DNA from: Planctomycetaceae bacterium
Lineage (GTDB): Bacteria; Planctomycetota; Planctomycetia; Pirellulales; Pirellulaceae
NCBI GenBank assembly: GCA_002709045.1
Contig: PAPJ01000053.1
Location: 1-64,000, forward strand
Length of the DNA stretch: 64,000 bases
Reading direction: 5' to 3'
Part shown: in pieces, positions 26,318 through 34,690 of the stretch
Numbering within the stretch: the stretch's first letter is position 1
Layout: each line of letters starts with the position of its first letter
Position numbers and translations under genes: made by a program
The notes under the pieces: model-generated
The model's database searches: none
Told to the model about the DNA's origin: nothing
What the model saw: the letters and a program-made list of their open reading frames with translations, nothing else

Positions 26318-27532
26318 ATGTCTATTGGTACCTTTAACTGTCCATCCTGTGCACAACCACTCACCCTACCTCCCTCATTTACCGGGAGCCAGGTACAGTG
26401 CCCTCAATGTTCGAATATCATCAATGTGCCTAGGCAGAACGTCCAGCCGCTCACACCGCAGGCAATCGCCCCACAGCCGGTCGCCCCACAGCCGGTCGCC
26501 CCACAACCGGTCGCCAATAATCCGCTGGCTGGAAATATTGGCAAAATGTCACTCGCCGAGTCGGCTGATACCGGGGTCGACACACCAACCCGGCAACTAT
26601 TCCAGAAAATCACTGACGAAGTCGCTAAAGTTTTTGTTGGACAGGAAGAACTCGTACTGGGAACACTGGTTTCGTTATTTTCCAACGGGCACGTATTGAT
26701 TGAAAGTGTGCCTGGCCTTGGTAAAACATTATTTGTACGGACATTGGGTCATGTGCTGGGATGTGACTTTGGGCGAATTCAGTTTACCGCTGATTTAATG
26801 CCCTCTGACATTACCGGAGCTCCTGTTTTTAACATGAAAACTCAGGAATTCACCTTCCATCCCGGCCCTGTATTTACACAACTGCTACTGGCGGATGAAA
26901 TCAACCGTTCCCCTGCCAAGACCCATGCTGCTCTGTTAGAAATCATGCAGGAGCATCGAGTCACCGTTGACGGTGAAAGCTATAAACTCGATCCTCCTTT
27001 CCTCGTCATTGCAACACAAAACCCTATCGAGCAGGAAGGAACCTACAACCTGCCTGAAGCTCAGTTAGACCGTTTCATGATGAAACTCATTGTGAATTAT
27101 CCAACTCAACAGCAGGAAGCAGATATCCTAAAACAACACAGTCAACAGAAAGATCTGGGTGATGTGCTGACGAACGAAATACAGACTATTTCTTCACCGG
27201 CCGAAATCAACGAAGCAATCAAGACAAACGCTGATGTTCGAATCGATGACGCATTGGCGGACTACATCAACAATATCGTCCGCTTGACCCGAAAATGGCC
27301 TCAGCTCTATATGGGTGCATCCCCTCGTGCCGGACTCGCGCTAATGCAGGGAGCACGTACATTGGCAGCTTTTCAGGGGCGAGACTATGCCATCCCGGAT
27401 GACGTGGTGCAAATCGCATTGCCCGTACTTCGGCACCGTGTCATGTTAACAGCGGAAGCCGAAGTAGAGGGACAGGAAGCCGATCAAATCTTAACCGATC
27501 TTATCCGAACTGTTGAAGTTCCTCGCCTGTAA
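26318..27532 (+). CDS. MoxR-type AAA+ ATPase with N-terminal zinc ribbon
   Basis: A 404-residue cytosolic chaperone-like ATPase. The N-terminus is an MJ0042-type zinc ribbon (Cys8, Cys11, Cys28, Cys31). A linker of APQPV repeats (about 45-66) follows, then the AAA_3 domain with Walker A PGLGKT (132-137), Walker B LLLADEINRSPAKTHAALLE and sensor TQNPIEQEGTYNLPEAQLDR. The start ATG 26318 has GAGGGT 8 bases upstream. MoxR ATPases typically act with von Willebrand-type or DUF58 partners to remodel or activate complexes, and the DUF58 gene is next. The zinc ribbon is an addition to the usual MoxR form. Confidence 0.92.
   Translation: MSIGTFNCPSCAQPLTLPPSFTGSQVQCPQCSNIINVPRQNVQPLTPQAIAPQPVAPQPVAPQPVANNPLAGNIGKMSLAESADTGVDTPTRQLFQKITDEVAKVFVGQEELVLGTLVSLFSNGHVLIESVPGLGKTLFVRTLGHVLGCDFGRIQFTADLMPSDITGAPVFNMKTQEFTFHPGPVFTQLLLADEINRSPAKTHAALLEIMQEHRVTVDGESYKLDPPFLVIATQNPIEQEGTYNLPEAQLDRFMMKLIVNYPTQQQEADILKQHSQQKDLGDVLTNEIQTISSPAEINEAIKTNADVRIDDALADYINNIVRLTRKWPQLYMGASPRAGLALMQGARTLAAFQGRDYAIPDDVVQIALPVLRHRVMLTAEAEVEGQEADQILTDLIRTVEVPRL
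26456..26515 (+). repeat. 15-bp tandem repeats in the MoxR linker
   Basis: Three units of ccacagccggtcgcc (26471-26485, 26486-26500, 26501-26515, the last with one change) and a degenerate fourth before them. They encode APQPV-type repeats between the zinc ribbon and the ATPase domain. Copy number may vary between strains. Confidence 0.85.
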
Positions 27533-27585
27533 TATCAATCTTAAAGAATAAGCAAATCGCGAACTAAGAAGAACGAGTCTGAACG

Positions 27586-29007
27586 TTGGAAGACAATCTG
27601 GATCAAGTTAAGCTACAAGCACAGGATAATCTGGAAATAATCCAGATGTTTCCCTGGTTGACGCTTGTCATCTTCACGATCCCGCTGATCTTCATTGCGC
27701 GAAACAAGGTCTACCCAAGTCTGCTATACGTTCTGGCATTGTTCCTGCCAGCACTTGTGAGCATCAGCATAATCTTTGCACCGAACATGCTCCTACCGGC
27801 TATTGTACTCGACTTATTAATCTTCATTTTTGCCGGATTTGATTTATTTACTACACCGTCAAGCTCGTCCTTAACAGCAGAACGCATTCATCAAAAAGTC
27901 GCCTCATTGGCTAAACCTGCGAAGATAACGTTCCAGATTACAAACCATGGAAGACGGACCCTGAAAGTCGTTCTGGTGGATGACATTCCTGAGGATTTTG
28001 ACGCCGATCTTGTCACGTTCACTTCTAAAATTACTCCTGATGAATCTCTTGATTTTGAATATCAGGTAACGCCGACGCAACGCGGCAAATTCCCGATGCA
28101 TTGTGTGTATGTACGGGTCAAATCGTCATTAGGATTCTGGAAACGTCATCTGGTTCTACCGGTTCGAACAGAATTACATGTTTATCCCGACCTAAAACAA
28201 CTATCCCATTACGCATTGTTAGCCCGGACTAACCGTCTTTCATTATTAGGGGTCCGACGAACACGAAAGGTTGGACAGGATAATGAATTCGAACGACTAC
28301 GAGAATACACACGCGATGATCACTACAAAAACATTAACTGGCGCAGCAGCGCACGTCATAACAAACTAATTGTCAAAGACTACCAGACAAGCCAAAGTCA
28401 GCGCGTGCTTTTTCTGGTTGATTGTGGTCGTATGATGACCAATGAATCTAATGGAATGTCATTTGTCGATCATGCTCTCAACTCCGCATTGATGCTGAGT
28501 CATGTTGCATTGTCACAAGGCGACTCGGTCGGCCTCATTTGCTTCTCAGATAAAGTTCATTGCTTTGTCCCGCCACGTAGCGATATTGGACACATGAATC
28601 AACTGTTACATGCCAGCTTCAATCAGTTCCCCCGAATGGTGGAATCACGATATGACGAAGCATTTCTCTATTTGGCTAATCGTTGTAACAAACGTGCGTT
28701 GGTCGTGCTGATTACCAACGTTGTGGATGAAGTAAATTCACAACAGGTAGTTCGTTATATGCAAACAGTTTCAAAACGTCATTTGCCTGTGAGTGTCATG
28801 ATGCGAGATCATGAGCTCTATCAGGAAGCGGAACAGACTGAAAGTCTATTTAATGCCGCCGCTGCTGCTCAGATTCTTAACTGGCGTCACGACGTCTTAA
28901 ATACTCTCAGCCATCAGGGAGTTTTTTCTCTGGATGTGCTACCGGAAGATCTGACTGCTCCGCTGATCAATCAATATTTAGAGATCAAAGCTCGCCATCT
29001 GCTCTAA
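27586..29007 (+). CDS. DUF58 domain protein
   Basis: A 473-residue protein with two or three hydrophobic helices in the first 85 residues and a large soluble C-terminus. The DUF58 core appears as GQDNEFERLREYTRDDHYKNINWRSSARHNKLIVKDY, followed by a von Willebrand A-like region (VLFLVDCGRMM...) with an incomplete MIDAS. These proteins are the usual partners of MoxR ATPases. The start is uncertain: TTG 27586 is used; ATG 27646, just before the first membrane helix, is possible. It closes the seven-gene operon. Confidence 0.88.
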   Translation: MEDNLDQVKLQAQDNLEIIQMFPWLTLVIFTIPLIFIARNKVYPSLLYVLALFLPALVSISIIFAPNMLLPAIVLDLLIFIFAGFDLFTTPSSSSLTAERIHQKVASLAKPAKITFQITNHGRRTLKVVLVDDIPEDFDADLVTFTSKITPDESLDFEYQVTPTQRGKFPMHCVYVRVKSSLGFWKRHLVLPVRTELHVYPDLKQLSHYALLARTNRLSLLGVRRTRKVGQDNEFERLREYTRDDHYKNINWRSSARHNKLIVKDYQTSQSQRVLFLVDCGRMMTNESNGMSFVDHALNSALMLSHVALSQGDSVGLICFSDKVHCFVPPRSDIGHMNQLLHASFNQFPRMVESRYDEAFLYLANRCNKRALVVLITNVVDEVNSQQVVRYMQTVSKRHLPVSVMMRDHELYQEAEQTESLFNAAAAAQILNWRHDVLNTLSHQGVFSLDVLPEDLTAPLINQYLEIKARHLL

Positions 29008-29141
29008 ATAGTACTCTGATTGATAAAATGTTTTCGTAATCAATAGAAAACCGCCGGTTTCCCAACGGTGTGTTTTGAAGTAATTTGGAAGTATAAAGTT
29101 AACTATTTTCCAGTTGAATTTTAGAGTGAAACAATCTAAGG

Positions 29142-30374
29142 ATGAGCGACCCATACTTCCAACAACTATTTGCGGACCGAATCGGTGGTGAAAACTACGG
29201 CAAAGGTACCGAAATCTATAAATTTGAAAAAATCAAACGTGCCAAACGTAAAGCATTGGCTGAATTCCCGGATCGGCTACTCTTGGATTTTGGTATTGGC
29301 GAAAATGACGCTCCAGCAGATGAATCGGTACGTGAAGTGATGGCTGAGCAGATCCATCTTCAGGAAAACCGCGGATACGCAGATAACGGCATCGCTGAAT
29401 TCAAAGAAGCTGTAAGTCGCTTTATGCTACGTAACTTTGATGTCCAATTAGACCCCGTAACGGAAGTCAATCACTGTATCGGGTCGAAGACGGCATTGTC
29501 GATGATACCCGCCTGTCTCATTAATCCAGGCGATATCACACTCATGACCGTGCCCGGCTACCCTGTCGCAGGAACGCATACCAAATATTATGGTGGCGAA
29601 GTTCATGAACTGCCGCTGCTGGCGGAAAATAACTTCCTGCCTGATCTTGATTCTATTACTCCGGATATTCTGGAGCGCGCAAAGCTATTAGTTATTAATT
29701 ACCCAAACAGCCCGACAGGCAAGCTGGCATCTGCTGAATTCTTTGGCAAGGTGGTTCAGTTTGCCAAAGATCATAATATTGTTGTCGTGCAGGACGCCGC
29801 CCATATTCTATTAACCTTTGATGGGACTCCAACCAGTTTTCTGGAAACTCCCGGAGCGCGTGATGTCGGAGTTGAAATCCACTCACTGTCCAAAGGCTTT
29901 GATATGATCGGATGGCGTATCGGTTGGGTTTGTGGTAATCCACTTCTGGTACAGGCTTTCTCTGATGTCAAGGACAACTGCGATAGCGGGCAGTTCATTG
30001 CCATACAAAAGGCCGCGGCGGCGGCACTGGATAATGATTCGATCCCTCAACGTATTCGTGAAAAATATCGTCGTCGTATGATTTCGCTGGTCGATGCACT
30101 GCAAAGCTGCGGCTTTCAATGTGAAATGCCTGGTGGATCATATTTTTTATATACTCCTTCTCCGACAGGAGTGGAGGGCGGACCAACGTTTGAAAATGCT
30201 GAACAAGCCAGTCAGTATTTAATCACCGAGCACGGGATCGTGACGGTGCCATGGGACAATGCTGGAGCATTCTTACGCTTCTCGGTAACCTATGTTGCAG
30301 ACGACGAACAACGTGAGCAGGAATTAATGCAGGAAACTATTGCCCGACTAGGCCGTGTCTCTTTCACATTCTAA
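29142..30374 (+). CDS. dapL: LL-diaminopimelate aminotransferase
   Basis: A PLP-dependent fold-type I aminotransferase (410 residues) converting tetrahydrodipicolinate directly to LL-diaminopimelate, the short route to lysine and peptidoglycan precursors. The N-terminal FADRIGGENYGKGTEIYKFE fits the DapL branch. The PLP site is SLSKGFDMIGWRIGW with Lys251, and NYPNSPTGKLAS is the conserved substrate/cofactor loop. Planctomycetes commonly use DapL. A related aspartate/alanine-type aminotransferase cannot be fully excluded. Its 3' end overlaps the convergent ABC ATPase gene by 4 bp. Confidence 0.82.
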   Translation: MSDPYFQQLFADRIGGENYGKGTEIYKFEKIKRAKRKALAEFPDRLLLDFGIGENDAPADESVREVMAEQIHLQENRGYADNGIAEFKEAVSRFMLRNFDVQLDPVTEVNHCIGSKTALSMIPACLINPGDITLMTVPGYPVAGTHTKYYGGEVHELPLLAENNFLPDLDSITPDILERAKLLVINYPNSPTGKLASAEFFGKVVQFAKDHNIVVVQDAAHILLTFDGTPTSFLETPGARDVGVEIHSLSKGFDMIGWRIGWVCGNPLLVQAFSDVKDNCDSGQFIAIQKAAAAALDNDSIPQRIREKYRRRMISLVDALQSCGFQCEMPGGSYFLYTPSPTGVEGGPTFENAEQASQYLITEHGIVTVPWDNAGAFLRFSVTYVADDEQREQELMQETIARLGRVSFTF

Positions 30375-31120
30375 GCTGACTGAGCTGTATAGAGCTTTTG
30401 TTCGGTATTACCCAGATATTTTTCCTTAACACCGGGATCGTTGATTGCATCTTCGGCAGTGCCGTCAAATAGAAATTCGCCATGATCAATAACGTAAACA
30501 CGATCGACAATTTCCAAAATCTCGATAGCAGCATGGTCAGTAATAAAAAAGGAGATCCCTTCCGATGCCCGGAGTTCCGAGATCGTCTTTTGGATACCAT
30601 CGATTGTTACAGGGTCAATGCCCGCAAATGGTTCGTCGAGCATGATAATTTCCGGCTGAAGAATCAGGCAACGTGCAATTTCCAAACGCCGGCGTTCGCC
30701 ACCGGAAACACGTCCCGCTTTCGTTTTTCGGATGTGGGTAATATTAAAACGCTCTAAAAGTTCACGACAACGCTCGCGTTTCGCTTTGCCAGTAATACCC
30801 TGAAGTTCAATCATCAGATTCAGATTTTGCTCGACAGATAGTTTAGCAAACACGCTGGAATCCTGCGGCAAATAACCCATCTGGCCCTCACGAGCACGAC
30901 GGTACATAGGCCAATCGGTAACATCCCGTCCATGGATGGCCACCGTTCCTTCATCGGGACGTTCCATACCGCAGGTCATTTTGAATGTTGTGGTTTTACC
31001 AGCGCCGTTAGGACCCAGCAGGCCTACAATTTCACCGGATTCGACAGAAAAACTAACACCGTTCACAACCAGTTTACGGCCGAAGGTTTTAACCAATCCA
31101 CTGACTTCAAGAATCGACAT
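30371..31120 (-). CDS. lptB: LptB-like ABC transporter ATP-binding protein
   Basis: A 249-residue ATPase with Walker A LLGPNGAGKTTTF, Q-loop LPQDSSVFAKLSVEQNL, signature VSGGERRRLEIARCL, Walker B IIMLDEPFAGIDP and H-loop ITDHAAIE. The Gln-loop context and signature match LptB, which powers extraction of lipopolysaccharide from the inner membrane with LptFG. No lptF, lptG, lptA or lptC is adjacent, so substrate assignment is from family resemblance to the LptB/LivF group. The next gene upstream on the same strand is a signal peptidase, 45 bases away. Confidence 0.85.
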   Translation of the reverse strand: MSILEVSGLVKTFGRKLVVNGVSFSVESGEIVGLLGPNGAGKTTTFKMTCGMERPDEGTVAIHGRDVTDWPMYRRAREGQMGYLPQDSSVFAKLSVEQNLNLMIELQGITGKAKRERCRELLERFNITHIRKTKAGRVSGGERRRLEIARCLILQPEIIMLDEPFAGIDPVTIDGIQKTISELRASEGISFFITDHAAIEILEIVDRVYVIDHGEFLFDGTAEDAINDPGVKEKYLGNTEQKLYTAQSA

Positions 31121-31165
31121 CCTGTCGCTACTCGCAAAAAAATCTGATACGCTACCGCGTGTATC

Positions 31166-33253
31166 TTACTGTATTACACCGATTCGTGAAAAGTTCGGTA
31201 TAAACGGCAATTCCAATAACGGGTCACCATGCGGGTGAGGCCAGTAAATCATGAGTGCTTCTCCAATAAACAATTTCCTGTTAAATGTGTTCTTACCAAG
31301 AAGATCCGTCCATCGGGTCCACCGTGCGTCAGCACTAGCGGGGCTATTATCACCCATTGGGAAAAATTCATCCTCCAGGACATTAAAAGAAAGTTGTTTC
31401 CGATCTGTGAAGAAACTCGATTTATTCCAAGATGGGAACAGATCTAAATGAAGCTGAATGACACTTTGCTGAGTCGCATTATTAGTATCGGGATTCAACC
31501 AAATAGGATCCACTCGTCTTAAATCGTCCCAATACGACTGAATAAGCCGTCTCGTTTCATCCGATCTTGGAAGAATATCGGTGTGGTACTCCCTGCCAAC
31601 AGCACCACTGTCCTGAGAAGCGATATAGTATACATCTCGAAATACGCGAGCATTCTCAAGCGTGACGGCCAATCCGGTTGAATGCAGACCAATGGGAAGA
31701 AGGTCACCTGGATCTTCCTCTGACCACTTTGGGCCTAAGATCTTCTCAGTAACAAACGTCGCTGGATGATTAAGTTCAATTAGATCATCATCGACCCAAA
31801 CTCGTAATTCATTATCGAAATTACTATATCGAATCGTATGTATTCCTTGACCGCGGATCGCTGTCTGACCTTCCACAACCGGACCTTTAAAACCTGTCTT
31901 TTCTTCCGCTTCTGAGGCGATAAAGTATTCTGCACCGCCATTGATCGACAAGGCTATTTTCCCGGTTTCAACATCAATCTCAGCTTCGTAATGCACTCCT
32001 GCTTCAACAATATCAAATCCTAATCTGCCGCTGTCGCTTTCGATAATAACATCAAATTCCACTGCCAGATCACCAACCCAGTATTGTCCACGTGCAGATC
32101 CACCCGGCCATGTTGTTCGTAATAACTGAGCTAGACCACGAGTGGTGGATTCGGGAGCAATCTTTGCACCCTGCATCAAAGTACGAAATTTGGATAAATA
32201 ATCTGATTCATAACTGACTGATACACTCGGGTGTCCGGACAAATCAGACTCGGCACCTTCTATTACATCGTCTTCTATTGATGGTGCAAAAAGATTATCA
32301 CCTTGATAGCTTTCCAGCATTTGTTTCGTGATCGTCGTATTATAGGCATAAACGTCAGTGATTAACTTCGGGCGAGGCCAGAAAAGAGTTTTCATGGCCT
32401 CACGAATTTCTCTAGCTTTTTCTTTTTGAAGGCCAGACTCAGCCGCTTTCAGATGAGCTTTTAGTTGATTATGGGTAACCCAAAATGTCTGATCCGGAAT
32501 ATTGTGATGGTAACGAATACTAACTTTTTCACGATTTGTTCCATCAATTGAATAATTGAAACCATTAATTGTATGCTTCCAATTTCCCGGCGTTCCTTCC
32601 TGCTGTAGTGGATGATATCCATCCTCATAGGTACCAACCATCCGCCAAGGCTGAGGCCACATTATTTCATCAAGATTCTTAGGGCGATATTTAGTGTCAT
32701 GAACCAACTGCATGATGGCCAATTGTTTACGAGCCGGCTTACGGCAAATTTCATAAACAGCATCAGTGCTAGTCAGCGGCTTACTGTAAACATCTCCATT
32801 GGAAATAAGAACTTTCTCGTTCGGCAAACCAACTAATCTCTTGATATAGTTCTCCGTTGCATTCGTTGGATTTTTAAAAACAATTACATCCCAACGATTA
32901 GGGTCGTTAAACATGTAGGCAAACTTGTTAACCAGAATTCGGTCACCTGAAAATGCATTCTTAGAAAGATCGTTTTGCTTATCTAAAACCTCCGTAAACC
33001 CACACATCGGGCAAACGGTTGCAATGACTTCACCTTGGCCGTTATTTTCTGTACTGGCGCCTGCTCGATACCTGTATTTACAGTTATGGCATTCATGCTC
33101 AATATGCGTTCCCTGTAAACCATGAGCCATCGATCCGGTAGGGATAATAAATGCCTCAACAACAAAGCCGCGAAATATGAATGCCAAGATAATAGCTATC
33201 GCAAAGCCTTCCAGCATATCGCGAATGTCACCCACTTTAGAATTGTTTATCAT
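31166..33253 (-). CDS. lepB: Signal peptidase I with zinc ribbon and large central insertion
   Basis: A membrane-anchored protease that cleaves signal peptides, here 695 residues against the usual 250-330. An N-terminal helix precedes IIPTGSMA with the catalytic Ser41. The general base is Lys138 in ENYIKRLVGLPNE, and box E is MGDNSPASADARW from residue 634. Between Ser and Lys sits a zinc-ribbon insert (Cys55, Cys58, Cys81, Cys84). Residues about 200-610 are an insertion with beta-rich stretches (YEAEIDVETGKIALSINGGAEY, NFDNELRVWVDDDLIELNH) resembling a concanavalin-like sandwich. All catalytic parts remain, so activity is expected. A shorter paralogue lies next upstream. Confidence 0.9.
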   Translation of the reverse strand: MINNSKVGDIRDMLEGFAIAIILAFIFRGFVVEAFIIPTGSMAHGLQGTHIEHECHNCKYRYRAGASTENNGQGEVIATVCPMCGFTEVLDKQNDLSKNAFSGDRILVNKFAYMFNDPNRWDVIVFKNPTNATENYIKRLVGLPNEKVLISNGDVYSKPLTSTDAVYEICRKPARKQLAIMQLVHDTKYRPKNLDEIMWPQPWRMVGTYEDGYHPLQQEGTPGNWKHTINGFNYSIDGTNREKVSIRYHHNIPDQTFWVTHNQLKAHLKAAESGLQKEKAREIREAMKTLFWPRPKLITDVYAYNTTITKQMLESYQGDNLFAPSIEDDVIEGAESDLSGHPSVSVSYESDYLSKFRTLMQGAKIAPESTTRGLAQLLRTTWPGGSARGQYWVGDLAVEFDVIIESDSGRLGFDIVEAGVHYEAEIDVETGKIALSINGGAEYFIASEAEEKTGFKGPVVEGQTAIRGQGIHTIRYSNFDNELRVWVDDDLIELNHPATFVTEKILGPKWSEEDPGDLLPIGLHSTGLAVTLENARVFRDVYYIASQDSGAVGREYHTDILPRSDETRRLIQSYWDDLRRVDPIWLNPDTNNATQQSVIQLHLDLFPSWNKSSFFTDRKQLSFNVLEDEFFPMGDNSPASADARWTRWTDLLGKNTFNRKLFIGEALMIYWPHPHGDPLLELPFIPNFSRIGVIQ

Positions 33254-33386
33254 AAATTTTTCTAACTGGTTCGTATCATTATTAGATCAACGAACACATG
33301 AATTGGCCTCAAGCATCCATTCCAATATACCTAAGAACTTAGAGCGTACAAAACCACTGTTTGTTCACGTAATAGCAGTTAATTTC

Positions 33387-34685
33387 TCAATCAACCACCC
33401 GACCCAGAATCGTCTCACGACTGATCCCCTGACCCCATTGCCTGCAATCTCGTGAAACGGGTTGATTATCTCCTATAAGAAGGAAGGAGTCTGTCTCTGC
33501 AACCCATTCTGGCTCCCATCGACCGGCCGTATAATCTGCTCCCAACCAGTAAATATCACGCGCTATTTTCAGGCTTGTTAAATCTAAAATACCTTCATTG
33601 GCTGAGATTGAAAATGGTGTTTTACGTGTTGCCAAATCCATTTCAAAATCTCCGGTTAGCTCCGTACGCCTAATACCGGATTGATGGTGAAAAGAATCCA
33701 TTTGAATAACTAACCGGCCATCTAAACGTCCTGCCCGCAACCGGACCTCTGTCCCCTTCTTTTTCCATTTAATCTTAGTAAAACTGGTTGATTCACGGAC
33801 ATTATTCGGATGATTTATACGTACATTAAATTGTTTGAAGTCAAATTCCAACTGCAGGTCTAATAATCGCAAACCCACCACTCCCGGTTGATAGATCCTT
33901 AATGTTAGATCGACAATAAAATCGTCAACAAAATTAAGCTGTGACCGGGAAATGAATTGATTATAAGGAAGGTAGTCGAACACAGCCGTCGGTGCGCCAC
34001 GTTTTACCGGAGGAACAAATCCGGCTACTACATTCCAATGGTGATAATCCATCCACTGGAGATGTGTTTTCTCAGCCGCATCAAATGCAAACACCTTATC
34101 CAATGTGAAAATCCAACCCGGGTCGTCCGCGCGTACGCCGAAACGCTGTAGCATATTATAAGTCGAATCGAGGGGTTGATAATGACTATCAAATAACAAG
34201 GTACTCAACTTATCAAACTCTTTCAGGTCTTTTTGATACAGTTTGCCATCCACAAAAAGTTCACCATCTTCGACTGCAATTTTTTCACCTGGCAGTCCCA
34301 TAATCCGTTTGATATAGCGAGATCCTTGATAGTCAAAAACAACACGCTGCCAACGTCGTAAGTCCTCATCGCTAACCTCCGTATATAGCACCGAAGCGGT
34401 CGATACAGAAATACCGTCCAGTGAATTCGAGGCACCGCAATTGAAACAAACTGGCAGGTTTTCATCACTGACAGTCGTCGCGTCAACCATCAGTGGAATC
34501 TTACAATCATAACACTGTAACGCATAGTGCGGGCCGGGTGCCGCTGTCGCCATACTTCCTGAGATAACTGGAGCTTGAAAAATTCTGCCTGCAACAGAAC
34601 TACGTAACCACCAGCCAATACAGGCTCCGCAAACAACAATCACCAACGCAATAAAATATACGACTGGCCGGTTTTGCTGAGCCAT
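33387..34685 (-). CDS. Second, divergent signal peptidase I
   Basis: A 432-residue paralogue of the neighbouring signal peptidase. It has an N-terminal membrane helix, VISGSMA with candidate Ser44, two CxxC pairs (58/61 and 80/83), the base Lys126 in RYIKRIMGLPGEKI, an insertion of about 250 residues with beta-rich character (LTLRIYQPGVVGLRLLDLQLEF), and box E IGDNQPVSRDCRQWG from residue 405. The box E Ser-Arg-Asp order departs from the usual SxDSR. It lies 5 bases downstream of lepA, in the same order as lepA-lepB in many bacteria. Confidence 0.85.
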   Translation of the reverse strand: MAQQNRPVVYFIALVIVVCGACIGWWLRSSVAGRIFQAPVISGSMATAAPGPHYALQCYDCKIPLMVDATTVSDENLPVCFNCGASNSLDGISVSTASVLYTEVSDEDLRRWQRVVFDYQGSRYIKRIMGLPGEKIAVEDGELFVDGKLYQKDLKEFDKLSTLLFDSHYQPLDSTYNMLQRFGVRADDPGWIFTLDKVFAFDAAEKTHLQWMDYHHWNVVAGFVPPVKRGAPTAVFDYLPYNQFISRSQLNFVDDFIVDLTLRIYQPGVVGLRLLDLQLEFDFKQFNVRINHPNNVRESTSFTKIKWKKKGTEVRLRAGRLDGRLVIQMDSFHHQSGIRRTELTGDFEMDLATRKTPFSISANEGILDLTSLKIARDIYWLGADYTAGRWEPEWVAETDSFLLIGDNQPVSRDCRQWGQGISRETILGRVVD

Positions 34686-34690
34686 GCTGT

